A DNA stretch of 64,000 nucleotides, from NCBI RefSeq assembly GCF_001025175.1, contig NZ_AP012324.1, forward strand, positions 496,001 to 560,000, read 5' to 3'. Positions 14,151 through 22,599 of the stretch are shown piece by piece. The stretch's first letter is position 1. Each line of letters begins with the position of its first letter. The position numbers and the translations under genes were made by a program. The notes under the pieces were generated by a model. That model ran no database searches, was not told where the DNA came from, and saw only the letters and a list, made by a program, of their open reading frames with translations. The DNA comes from Bifidobacterium breve DSM 20213 = JCM 1192 (GTDB lineage Bacteria; Actinomycetota; Actinomycetes; Actinomycetales; Bifidobacteriaceae).

Positions 14151-16907
14151 ATGACCGACGAGAAGACGAACGCCGAAGTGCCGATGCCGCCTGTAGCCAA
14201 GCGCGAACCGAAGCGCCGTGAATTCCACGGTGATGTATTTGAGGACGATTACGAGTGGATGCGCAATAAGGAATCCGCCGAGGTACGCGACTATGTGGCC
14301 GCGGAAAACCGGTACTGCGAGCATCGCATGGCGCATTTGGCCGGTTTGCGCAACACGCTGTTTGAGGAGCTTAAATCACACGTGGAAGAGACCGATATGT
14401 CGGTGCCCACGCGCGTGAATGACTACTGGTATTTCACCCGTACGCAGCAGGGCAAGCAGTACGGCGTGCAGTGCCGTATACCCGTGCGTGGCGAGAACGA
14501 TTGGGAGCCGCCGGTGGTGGACGCCAAGGGCGAGCCCGGATCCATGCCCGGCGAGCAGATTGTGTTCGACGTGAACCGCGAGTCCGAGGGGCATGATTTC
14601 TTCCGGCTCGGTGGCATGGATTTAAGCAAAGATGGCCGATGGCTGCTGTACGGCGTCGACGTCACCGGTGACGAACGCTATGACTTTCGTATTCGAGACT
14701 TGGAGTCCTTGACGGCCGCCGATACTGACGGGGCGTTCCCCGACCTCGATATGCCGATGTCTGATGAATCTCTGTCTTTCCGCGATGCGAGCGCGGCCGA
14801 ACCGGCTGAAGCGACAGCCGGTGACGAGGCCACGGAACGTCCTGCGGCGGCGGAACTACCCGAACACTTTGATGGTATCGGCAGCGCATGCTTCACCCCG
14901 GACGGTAAATGGGTGTTCTGGGTGGAAGTCGATGATTCCTGGCGTCCGTTTGCCGTATGGAGGCATCAGGTTGGTACGTCCGTTGACGATGACGTGTGCG
15001 TGTATCGTGAAACGGACGAGCGTTTCTGGGTGGGCGTGGGCATCAGCTTCGATGAGCGCAACATCGTAATTGGCACCGGTTCCAAAACCACCACCGAAGT
15101 GCTGATGCTGCCTGTGGTCACTCCCGAAGGCGAGTTTCAGGCGTTCATTCCGCGCCAGACCGACGTGGAATACGATGTGAGCTTTGCCTGCTTTGAAGGT
15201 GCGGGTGAGCATGGCGAGGATGTGCCGCTTGCCGTGGTCTATCACAACGCCGTCAACCCGAATTTTGAGATTGATGTTATCGACATGCGCGACCATAAGC
15301 CGCCTTACCGGCTGGGTGAAGGCGTATGCGTGGCTGCCGGCTCGCCCTATGGCTGTGAGCGTGGCGAATCGGATAAGCCGATCACTGAAGCCTACTTCAA
15401 TCCCGCCAATCCGGCGATTCTGCAAGGTGCGCATGGTCTGGGCATTGAGGGCATCGCCCTGCACCGCCATTTTGTATCGCTGAGCTACCGTTCCGACGGG
15501 CAGCCGCATGTGGCATATATGACCAAAGACGCTGCATCCGCTGATTTTCTGGCCGGTCGTCCGTGGCGTTTCGTGGAGTTGTTGCCTCCGCCGCTTGAGG
15601 GCGATTGGGACATGGTCGCGGCGGATAGGCAAGACGTGACCGGAGACCACGGCGAAACCTTGTGGACCGATGATGCCGAAAAGGCTGAATCATCTGCCAG
15701 CGCGAGCCCGGGAACAGGTAAATCCGCGACCTCCATGAAAGGTGACGGTATCAGCAAGCGCAGCGGCGACTGGTTTGGCGGTTTGTTCGGCTCGACCACC
15801 GACCACACCGAATCCTCCGATGGCGCCAGCGACGACCACCTGCCCGGCGAGACCCGGCGACTGTACACCATCGGCACCGGCGGCAATCCCTCGTATGACG
15901 CGCCGCGCATGCGCTACTCCTTTGCCAGCTACACGCGTCCCGGCGAGTTGCACGAAATCGATCCCGCCACCGGAAAAGACGCGCTGCTCAAGCGTGCCAC
16001 CGTGCTGGGTGACTTCGACCCGCGTAATTATATGGAGCGCCGCGTGTGGATTACCGCGCGCGATGGTGAGCGGATTCCCGTTTCACTGGTCTGGCATCGT
16101 GATTGCCCTGCGCAGGATTCGCCGATGTTCATCACCGGATATGGCGCATATGAGATTTCCTCCGACCCTGGCTTCTCGGTGGCTCGGTTGAGCATGCTCG
16201 ACCGTGGCGTGCTGTACGCAGTACCGCATATTCGAGGTGGCGGTGAGATGGGCCGCGCTTGGTATGAGCAGGGGCGGCGACTCAACAAGAAGCATTCCTT
16301 TGAGGATTTCGTGGATGCCACGCGCGCATTGCAGGACGCTCATTTGGCCGATGCCAGACGCACGGTGGCCAATGGCGGTTCGGCCGGTGGCCTGCTTATG
16401 GGTGCCATCGCCAACATGGCACCCGAGTGCTATGCCGGAGTTGAGGCCGATGTGCCGTTTGTGGACGCGCTGACTTCGATTCTCGACCCGGATTTGCCGC
16501 TGACCGTCACCGAATGGGATGAATGGGGTGATCCGCTGCACGACCCCGAGGTGTATCGGTACATGAAGTCCTACACGCCGTATGAGAATGTGCCGGTCGC
16601 CAGAGCGGAGGACGGTGATGGAGAAACCGTCGATGACAAGGTCTCTTCTGCCGGTGCCGCCACCGGCAAGGCCGTTTCCGCAGCGCAGTTCCCGAAGATT
16701 TTCATCACCACCTCGATGAACGACACCCGCGTGCTGTATGTCGAGCCGCTGAAATGGCTGGCCCGATTGCAGTCCGCAGGCGTGGACGCGGTGGCCAAGA
16801 TTGAGGTTGAGGCCGGTCACGGTGGCATTTCCGGCCGTTACAAGCAGTGGCAGGAGGTCTCGTACGAGAACGCCTGGTGCATGGACGTGATGGGTCTCGC
16901 TCATTAG
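14151..16907 (+). CDS. oligopeptidase B / prolyl-oligopeptidase family (S9A) serine peptidase
   Basis: 918 residues, against ~690-720 for most PtrB enzymes. An N-terminal beta-propeller (start RREFHGDVFEDDYEWMRNKE, typical of S9A) is followed by an alpha/beta hydrolase domain. The nucleophile motif is GGSAGG, the acid is in SMNDTRV and the histidine is in EAGHGGISGR. The extra length comes from insertions of low-complexity acidic/Ser-rich sequence, around residues ~205-240, ~500-580 (SASASPGTGKSATS, GLFGSTTDHTESSDG) and ~820-845. These lie between propeller blades or in loops. Cytosolic; it cleaves short peptides after basic residues in this family. Confidence 0.9.
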   Translation: MTDEKTNAEVPMPPVAKREPKRREFHGDVFEDDYEWMRNKESAEVRDYVAAENRYCEHRMAHLAGLRNTLFEELKSHVEETDMSVPTRVNDYWYFTRTQQGKQYGVQCRIPVRGENDWEPPVVDAKGEPGSMPGEQIVFDVNRESEGHDFFRLGGMDLSKDGRWLLYGVDVTGDERYDFRIRDLESLTAADTDGAFPDLDMPMSDESLSFRDASAAEPAEATAGDEATERPAAAELPEHFDGIGSACFTPDGKWVFWVEVDDSWRPFAVWRHQVGTSVDDDVCVYRETDERFWVGVGISFDERNIVIGTGSKTTTEVLMLPVVTPEGEFQAFIPRQTDVEYDVSFACFEGAGEHGEDVPLAVVYHNAVNPNFEIDVIDMRDHKPPYRLGEGVCVAAGSPYGCERGESDKPITEAYFNPANPAILQGAHGLGIEGIALHRHFVSLSYRSDGQPHVAYMTKDAASADFLAGRPWRFVELLPPPLEGDWDMVAADRQDVTGDHGETLWTDDAEKAESSASASPGTGKSATSMKGDGISKRSGDWFGGLFGSTTDHTESSDGASDDHLPGETRRLYTIGTGGNPSYDAPRMRYSFASYTRPGELHEIDPATGKDALLKRATVLGDFDPRNYMERRVWITARDGERIPVSLVWHRDCPAQDSPMFITGYGAYEISSDPGFSVARLSMLDRGVLYAVPHIRGGGEMGRAWYEQGRRLNKKHSFEDFVDATRALQDAHLADARRTVANGGSAGGLLMGAIANMAPECYAGVEADVPFVDALTSILDPDLPLTVTEWDEWGDPLHDPEVYRYMKSYTPYENVPVARAEDGDGETVDDKVSSAGAATGKAVSAAQFPKIFITTSMNDTRVLYVEPLKWLARLQSAGVDAVAKIEVEAGHGGISGRYKQWQEVSYENAWCMDVMGLAH

Positions 16908-16973
16908 GTGTCATGTCCACTAGCTGAGCTGGTTCGGGCCATCAGGTGGCCATGCGACTAGGCTCCTTGAACT

Positions 16974-18005
16974 ATGGCAAAGACATATAAAATTGCCGTC
17001 ATCCCCGGCGACGGCATTGGCAAGGAAGTCACTCCGTGGGCCCAGAAAGCGCTTGAAAAAGCAGCTGAAGGTGTAGCTGACTTCGAGTATGAGAACTTCG
17101 ACTTGGGCGCCGAGCGTTACCTGCGTGACGGTGCTATTCTGCCGGAGGACGAAGAGGAACGTATCAAGGCGAACGACGCCATTCTGCTCGGGGCCGTGGG
17201 CGATCCGCGCATCAAGGCTGGCATTCTGGAGCGCGGCCTGCTTTTGAAGCTTCGCTTCGACCTTGACCAGTACGTGAACCTGCGCCCGTCCAAGCTTTAC
17301 AAGGGCGTCACCTCGCCACTTGCCAACCCTGGCGACATCGACTTCGTGGTGGTGCGCGAAGGCACCGAAGGCCTGTACTGCGGTGCGGGTGGCGCTGTTC
17401 GTCGTGGCACTCCGCAGGAGGTGGCCACCGAGGTGTCCATCAACACCGCCTATGGCGTGGAGCGCGTGGTGCGTTACGCCTTCAAGCTGGCCATGAAGCG
17501 CAAGAAGCACGTCACTCTGGTGCACAAGAAGAACGTACTCGTCAACGCCGGCGATATGTGGCAGCGCATTGTAGACAAGGTCGGTGAGGAATATCCCGAG
17601 GTCACTCACGATTACCAGCATATCGACGCAGCCACCATCTTCCTGGTCTCCAACCCGAGCCGTTTTGATGTGATCCTCACGGACAACCTCTTCGGCGACA
17701 TCCTCACTGATGAAGCCGGTTCCGTGGTGGGTGGCGTGGGCTACTCCGCCTCCGGCTGCATCAACGCCTCCGATGAATATCCGTCCATGTTCGAGCCGAT
17801 TCACGGTTCCGCTCCGGATATCGCTGGTCAGAACAAGGCCAACCCGACTGCTGCGATTCTCTCCGCCGCCATGCTGCTCGAGCACCTCGGCTTCGATGAC
17901 GCGGCCAAGAAGATCCACACCGCTGTGGAAGCGGACATCGAGGAGCTCGGCTCCACTGTGCGCTCCACCGACCAAGTCGGCAAGGATATTCTGGCCCGTA
18001 TGTGA
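16974..18005 (+). CDS. 3-isopropylmalate dehydrogenase
   Basis: 343 residues. It oxidises and decarboxylates 3-isopropylmalate to 2-oxoisocaproate in leucine synthesis. Recognised by the N-terminal PGDGIGKEV motif, substrate-binding arginines ([20 protein letters not shown]), [14 protein letters not shown], the metal-binding [20 protein letters not shown] segment and nucleotide-binding [20 protein letters not shown]. It is the actinobacterial short type. No other leu genes are adjacent. A TAGGCT hexamer lies 9 nt before the ATG, with no ribosome site. A hairpin at 18011-18037 follows the stop codon. Confidence 0.95.
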   Translation: MAKTYKIAVIPGDGIGKEVTPWAQKALEKAAEGVADFEYENFDLGAERYLRDGAILPEDEEERIKANDAILLGAVGDPRIKAGILERGLLLKLRFDLDQYVNLRPSKLYKGVTSPLANPGDIDFVVVREGTEGLYCGAGGAVRRGTPQEVATEVSINTAYGVERVVRYAFKLAMKRKKHVTLVHKKNVLVNAGDMWQRIVDKVGEEYPEVTHDYQHIDAATIFLVSNPSRFDVILTDNLFGDILTDEAGSVVGGVGYSASGCINASDEYPSMFEPIHGSAPDIAGQNKANPTAAILSAAMLLEHLGFDDAAKKIHTAVEADIEELGSTVRSTDQVGKDILARM

Positions 18006-18010
18006 TGTCT

Positions 18011-18037
18011 CTGGCTCCCCTCAAGGAGAGGAGCCAG
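18011..18037. terminator. hairpin between leuB and the lipoate ligase gene
   Basis: ctggctcc (18011-18018) pairs with ggagccag (18030-18037), with additional inner pairing. There is no T-run, so it is either a weak terminator or a small member of the local palindromic repeats. The next gene's -10 starts 7 nt later. Confidence 0.45.
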
Positions 18038-18043
18038 TACTCT

Positions 18044-18049
18044 TATACT
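18044..18049 (+). promoter_or_regulatory. -10 element for the lipoate ligase gene (leaderless)
   Basis: TATACT lies 6 nt before the ATG at 18056, with no ribosome site between. This decides the start, because the frame is open further upstream. Confidence 0.5.
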
Positions 18050-18055
18050 GGTCGC

Positions 18056-19219
18056 ATGCACATGCGACATGGGGAATGCAAAACGCCGGGCGGCAAACTG
18101 GTTGCCGTGAATGTGGCCGTCGACGAGGATGGCACAATCAAATCCTGCCATATCAGCGGTGATTTCTTTATCGAACCTGACGTGACCACCTCCCCCCGCT
18201 TTGCGGGAGCCCCCGCCAGCGGGGGCGAGGCTTCGGAAGCATTGATTCATGACCTTGAGCAGGCTCTGGTTCGAGGCGGTTCGCTGCAATCCGTATTGGA
18301 TGCGCACTCTGATTGCCGGCTTATCGGCACAGACGCATCAGCCATCGAAACCGCATTCCTCCGAGCTATAAGCAGCGAGCTTACGCCCCCGCCGGCGGGG
18401 GCTCCCGCAAAGCGGGTGGGGGTGGCCGGCGCAGACACCACCGGAACTTCTGCATCCGTCGATACACAATATGGGCAGACCGACAAAACCGCCGAATATC
18501 AGTCCCGCTGGAACGAGCTCAAACGTAACCTCACCGTTATTCGCGACCATCCACGCACCCCAGCCGAGCAAATGGCCATCGATGAAATCTGGGCCCGCGA
18601 AGTCGCAGCGGGGACGAGGCCGCCCACCATCCGATTCTGGGAATGGGCCGGTGCGGCCGTGGTCATCGGCAAATTCCAGTCAGCTCCGGACGAAGTGCAT
18701 CTGGCCGTGGCCGAACAGCTTGGACTCAGCGTGGTGCGGCGCTGCACCGGCGGCGGCGCGATGTTCATCGAGCCCGGTAACACCATCACCTATTCCCTCT
18801 ATGCACCACTTGATTTCGTACATGGCATCAGCATTGAGGAATCATACCGGCTGTGCGATTGGTGGCTGGTCGAGGCCCTGCGTGGTCTTGGTCTTGACGT
18901 GCGATTCGCCGGGCTGAACGACATCGCCTCCCAATATGGCAAAATCGGGGGAGCAGCGCAACGAAGATTCCCCGGAACCGACAAGGCCGGCGAGCCAGGC
19001 GCGGTGCTTCACCATGTGACGATGGCATACGACATCGATGCGGCCAAGATGGCCCGTGTACTCAATACCAGCCAGGAGAAACTATCGGATAAGGCAGTGC
19101 GATCCGCCGTTAAACGAGTGGACCCGATGAAAAGTCAGACCGGTCTCACCCGTGAGCAGATTATCGATGATTTACTCGCATGGTTCACCCCTGCTCAATT
19201 TCGCGGTGATGCCTCGTAG
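18056..19219 (+). CDS. lipoate-protein ligase with N-terminal accessory domain (LplB-LplA order)
   Basis: 387 residues. Residues 1-~100 resemble the accessory domain normally at the C-terminus of LplA or on separate LplB (CKTPGGKLVAVNVAVDEDGT, ISGDFFIEPD, then ALIHDLEQAL). From ~165 onward is the ligase domain (PRTPAEQMAIDEIW, VVRRCTGGGAMFIEPGNTIT, NDIASQYGKIGGAAQRR), with the lysine of KIGG as the likely adenylate contact. It would activate lipoate with ATP and attach it to a carrier such as GcvH at 12424. Two GC-rich palindromic repeats are translated in frame: one inside the accessory domain (18191-18226, giving SPRFAGAPASGGE) and one in the interdomain linker (18385-18425, giving TPPPAGAPAKRVGVAG). 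The start follows the TATACT box. Confidence 0.82.
   Translation: MHMRHGECKTPGGKLVAVNVAVDEDGTIKSCHISGDFFIEPDVTTSPRFAGAPASGGEASEALIHDLEQALVRGGSLQSVLDAHSDCRLIGTDASAIETAFLRAISSELTPPPAGAPAKRVGVAGADTTGTSASVDTQYGQTDKTAEYQSRWNELKRNLTVIRDHPRTPAEQMAIDEIWAREVAAGTRPPTIRFWEWAGAAVVIGKFQSAPDEVHLAVAEQLGLSVVRRCTGGGAMFIEPGNTITYSLYAPLDFVHGISIEESYRLCDWWLVEALRGLGLDVRFAGLNDIASQYGKIGGAAQRRFPGTDKAGEPGAVLHHVTMAYDIDAAKMARVLNTSQEKLSDKAVRSAVKRVDPMKSQTGLTREQIIDDLLAWFTPAQFRGDAS
18191..18226 (+). repeat. half-size palindromic repeat inside the coding region, copy A
   Basis: Two adjacent hairpins: cccgctttgcggg and gcccccgccagcgggggc. The element is related to the right end of the ~107 bp intergenic repeats. It keeps the reading frame of the lipoate ligase open. 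Confidence 0.85.
18385..18425 (-). repeat. half-size palindromic repeat inside the coding region, copy B (inverted)
   Basis: The reverse complement (gcccccgccggcgggggc and cccgcaaagcggg) matches copy A with one loop difference. Copies A and B are about 160 bp apart in opposite orientation, so the mRNA between them could fold into one long hairpin. Confidence 0.85.
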
Positions 19220-19281
19220 CGAGGGTCGCGGTGGCTCCGTGCGATAGATGGAACGTCGCTGTCGAATCCCGCGGGTCGCGT

Positions 19282-19287
19282 TACAAT
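19282..19287 (+). promoter_or_regulatory. -10 element for the Crp/Fnr regulator
   Basis: TACAAT lies 7 nt before the ATG at 19295, consistent with a leaderless message. An in-frame ATG at 19331 has AAGGAC 7 nt upstream and is the alternative start. Confidence 0.45.
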
Positions 19288-19294
19288 ATGACGG

Positions 19295-20050
19295 ATGACC
19301 GATGACGGCCACACAGATAAGGACGGTGCAATGAGCTTGGAAACGCCAAATGCTTTTGCTGATGAGGAGAACATCCTGCTGCATACGGCACTGTTCAAGC
19401 AGGTCTCGCCCAGCGAAGCCGAAGAACTGTTGCCGTATCTGAAGCACGCCGCATACGACAAAGGCGACTACATTTTCTCTGAGGGCGATACCGATCACCG
19501 TATGTATCTGTTGGAGCGCGGCCGGGTCAAGCTGGTTCGTACTTCTTCCGACGATCGTGTGCAGTTATTGTCCATCCATGCGCCCGGTGAAGTGCTGGGA
19601 GAGATTCCGGTATTCGATCCGAATGGTGGTCCCCGCACCGCGTCGGCTGTGGCCATGAGCCATGGCACGTGCGTGGTCTGGTTGGAGCACGACACCCTGT
19701 TCTCCTGGCTGGACGAGCATCCGCGTGTGGCCATCGATATGCTGCAGGTGATGGCTAATCGTCAGCGCGATAACAATGAGCGCATCTCCGACCTGGTGTT
19801 TATGGATGTGCCGGCGCGTTTGGCCAAGACCCTGCTCAATCTTGGTTCCCGCTTCGGTGAGCCGGTGGAACAAGGCCTGAAAGTGCCGCATGACCTCACC
19901 CAGGAAGAGCTGGCCCAGCTGGTTGGATCCAGTCGTGAGACCGTGAACAAGGCGTTGATGGACTTCTCGAATCGTGGCTGGATTGCGCGTGATGGCCGAT
20001 CGATTATCATCTTCCAGCCAGGCATGCTGATTCGGCGCTCGCGGCGCTAA
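19295..20050 (+). CDS. Crp/Fnr-family transcription regulator
   Basis: 251 residues from ATG 19295 (239 if ATG 19331 is used). The N-terminal cyclic-nucleotide-binding fold includes KGDYIFSEGDTDHRMYLLER and the ligand cassette GEIPVFDPNGGPRTASAVA. The C-terminal winged helix-turn-helix (LTQEELAQLVGSSRETVNKA) binds DNA. There is no Fe-S cysteine pattern, so cAMP-type or ligand-free control is more likely than oxygen sensing; it resembles actinobacterial GlxR/Crp. It lies alone between the lipoate ligase and the PBP gene. Confidence 0.9.
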   Translation: MTDDGHTDKDGAMSLETPNAFADEENILLHTALFKQVSPSEAEELLPYLKHAAYDKGDYIFSEGDTDHRMYLLERGRVKLVRTSSDDRVQLLSIHAPGEVLGEIPVFDPNGGPRTASAVAMSHGTCVVWLEHDTLFSWLDEHPRVAIDMLQVMANRQRDNNERISDLVFMDVPARLAKTLLNLGSRFGEPVEQGLKVPHDLTQEELAQLVGSSRETVNKALMDFSNRGWIARDGRSIIIFQPGMLIRRSRR

Positions 20051-20174
20051 CGGCACGTTTCTTCGCGATTTGCTGCATATCCAGTTGCTATTCAGCAAAC
20101 GTTATACGAGTGCGGTTCTTGTGATGATTGACCATTTTGCGGGGCCGAACACTCGGTTGGTAGGGCGGGCCATT

Positions 20175-20180
20175 TAGAAT
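20175..20180 (+). promoter_or_regulatory. -10 element for the class A PBP (leaderless)
   Basis: TAGAAT lies 7 nt before ATG 20188. The gap is the G/C run ggggccc, so this could also be read as a short ribosome-site-like sequence. Confidence 0.4.
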
Positions 20181-20187
20181 GGGGCCC

Positions 20188-22455
20188 ATGCCCAAAAAGA
20201 AGTCCCTTACAGTTCGTCGTGTGCTCGTTCTGCTCTTGGCCTACATCATGCTTGCCGTATGCGGTGGTGTGGCGACCAGCGTGCTGCTTATCCCAGGCGT
20301 CATCGGCGCCAATAACGTAGCCAAGGCAGTGATTCCGTCACTGAAGGTCGAGAACGTGGACTTCGATGTGACTAGTCTCCCGCAGAAGTCGACGATGTAT
20401 GCGAGCGATGGCACCACCGTCATTACGGATTTTTACAGCCAGAACCGTATCGTCGTGCCGCTGAAGAAGATTTCCAAGGTCATGCAGCAGGCCGTGGTGG
20501 CGCGTGAGGATCGCCGTTTCTGGACCCACGCCGGCGTGGACGTGCAGGGCGTGATGCGAGCGTTCGTCAACACCTATCTGTTGAAGGGCGATCAGCAGGG
20601 AGGTTCGTCGCTGACCCAGCAGTATGTCAAGAACGTGCTGCTTATGCAGGCCATTGAAGACAACGATTCGATTGCCCAATACCATGCCACGGAAGACACT
20701 GTGGCACGTAAGATTCGTGAGATGCTGATCTCGGTGCAGATGGAGAAGAAGTACACCAAGGCCGAGATTCTGCAGGGATATCTCAACATCGCCCAGTTTG
20801 GTAGCAACCTGTATGGTGTTGAGACCGCGGCCCAGCGGTACTTCAGCGTGTCCGCCGCCGACCTTAATGCAGTGCAGGCGGCTACGATCGCGGCCATCAC
20901 CAAGAACCCGAACAAGTATGACCCGCTGATTGAGGCGAATCAGGAGGAGAGCCAGAAGCAGCGCAATCTTGTGCTGGATTTGATGGCACAGGAAGGGTAC
21001 ATCAGCGAGAAGGAATGCACGGAGGCCAAGAACACTCCGCTTAAGGACACGCTGAAAGTACAGGACGTCAATGTCGGTTGCCAGGATACCGGCGATTACG
21101 CCTTCTTCTGTGACTATGTGGTGCACCGTATCCAGAACTCCGAGGAGTTCGGCAAAACCGCTGCCGAGCGTAGCAAGTTGCTGCAGGAAGGCGGTCTGAA
21201 GATCGTTACCACGCTGGATGTTGACGCCAACCGCATGCTTATGGACACCGCGCGTAACACTATTCCGCCGGACGATCCCAGCGGTATGGAAATCGCAATC
21301 GCCGCAGTGAAACCGGGCACTGGCGAGGTGCTGGGCTTTGGTCTCAACCGCCACTATGACGCCACGCCTGAGGCCGCGAACGACGCTACCAAAACGAGTC
21401 AGAACTATGCGGTCGATGCCATCGATGGCGGTGGCAGCGGCTGGACGATTGGTTCGTCCTGGAAGCCCATCAATCTGGTCGCATGGATGGAAGCGGGTCA
21501 TTCCATCAACGACAACTTGCAAACCACCACTGCGTACTCCACTTCTGATTTCAGCTGCGGCAGCTACACCGGCGGTAGCGAACTTTGGAAGGTGCAGAAC
21601 GCGTTCGGCACGACCGTGAACCCGGAAAGTCCGTTCCTCGGTCTGGTTCGCTCGCACAACACCACGCAGGCTTCCATGGGCACAATCATGAAGCTGTGCA
21701 AGGTGGCTGACACCGCCACGGAGCTCGGCTACCATGACGCTAGAACCGGTGAGACCATTGAAAAGACCTCTTCGTACACGCCGTCCATGATGGTCGGTTC
21801 AGTGAATGTTTCGCCGTTGACCATGGCCAGCATCTTCGCCGTGTATGCCGCAAACGGTGTGCAATGCAACCCGATCGCTATCACCAAGGTCACCGACGGT
21901 GACGGCAACGACCTGAAGGTGCCTTCCGCCAACTGCCATCAGGCGGTCGATCCGGAAATTATTCAGACACTTGCCTACACGTTGAACCAGGGTGTGACCA
22001 GGTCCGACGGTCAGGGCCATAACTTCCAGCTCAACAACGGGCGTAAGTCCTTCGGTAAGACCGGTACGAGCGAAGACCTCGCCGTATCCAGCGGATCGTT
22101 CATTCCCAACCAGATTGCCGCGTTTGCGTCGGTGGGTGATGCACAGGCTCCGTATTCCCATCGTATTGCCAACATCCGCATCAATGGTGTGTACAACAGC
22201 TACTGGGATGGTTCAACGATTGCAGCACCGGCATTGCGCAACTTCCTCAATGCCTACGCGGATGCGAAGCAATTGCCGATTGATAACGACTACGGTCAAG
22301 GCGTTGCGAAGTACATGACCAGCGGCACTACGTTCGGTATTGCCGGACGTTCGTATAGTACGAGACGGTCAACCACGACGAATAACGATAACAACAACAA
22401 TAACAATGATTCGTCCACGAACAATGAGTCGAACAACTCACAGAACGATCAGTAA
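20188..22455 (+). CDS. class A penicillin-binding protein (transglycosylase-transpeptidase)
   Basis: 755 residues. A short cytoplasmic start (MPKKKSLTVRR) leads to one membrane helix (VLVLLLAYIMLAVCGGVATS). The glycosyltransferase 51 domain follows (VAREDRRFWTHAGVDVQGVM, QGGSSLTQQYVKNVL). In the penicillin-binding domain, Ser423-Ser-Trp-Lys426 is the SxxK nucleophile motif, SHN (in VRSHNTTQASMG) is the SxN motif and FGKTGTSED gives KTG. It polymerises and cross-links peptidoglycan outside the membrane. The C-terminal ~40 residues are an Asn/Ser-rich low-complexity tail. A strong terminator follows. Confidence 0.95.
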   Translation: MPKKKSLTVRRVLVLLLAYIMLAVCGGVATSVLLIPGVIGANNVAKAVIPSLKVENVDFDVTSLPQKSTMYASDGTTVITDFYSQNRIVVPLKKISKVMQQAVVAREDRRFWTHAGVDVQGVMRAFVNTYLLKGDQQGGSSLTQQYVKNVLLMQAIEDNDSIAQYHATEDTVARKIREMLISVQMEKKYTKAEILQGYLNIAQFGSNLYGVETAAQRYFSVSAADLNAVQAATIAAITKNPNKYDPLIEANQEESQKQRNLVLDLMAQEGYISEKECTEAKNTPLKDTLKVQDVNVGCQDTGDYAFFCDYVVHRIQNSEEFGKTAAERSKLLQEGGLKIVTTLDVDANRMLMDTARNTIPPDDPSGMEIAIAAVKPGTGEVLGFGLNRHYDATPEAANDATKTSQNYAVDAIDGGGSGWTIGSSWKPINLVAWMEAGHSINDNLQTTTAYSTSDFSCGSYTGGSELWKVQNAFGTTVNPESPFLGLVRSHNTTQASMGTIMKLCKVADTATELGYHDARTGETIEKTSSYTPSMMVGSVNVSPLTMASIFAVYAANGVQCNPIAITKVTDGDGNDLKVPSANCHQAVDPEIIQTLAYTLNQGVTRSDGQGHNFQLNNGRKSFGKTGTSEDLAVSSGSFIPNQIAAFASVGDAQAPYSHRIANIRINGVYNSYWDGSTIAAPALRNFLNAYADAKQLPIDNDYGQGVAKYMTSGTTFGIAGRSYSTRRSTTTNNDNNNNNNDSSTNNESNNSQNDQ

Positions 22456-22497
22456 CACATGACGTATTACCTACATATGTGATTGCTGGTTACGTAG

Positions 22498-22534
22498 TTG
22501 ACGGGCGCGGGCCTTTTCGGGCCTGCGCCCGTCT
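22498..22534 (+). terminator. terminator of the PBP gene
   Basis: gacgggcgcgggcc (22500-22513) pairs with ggcctgcgcccgtc (22520-22533, one mismatch) around a ttttcg loop. The tail ttacaat also contains a -10-like TACAAT (22535-22540) for the next gene. Confidence 0.75.
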
Positions 22535-22599
22535 TACAATAATGACGGATATTGTGCCGACTGCACCACCGGTATCGACCGGCATCGGAAAGGGGAACG

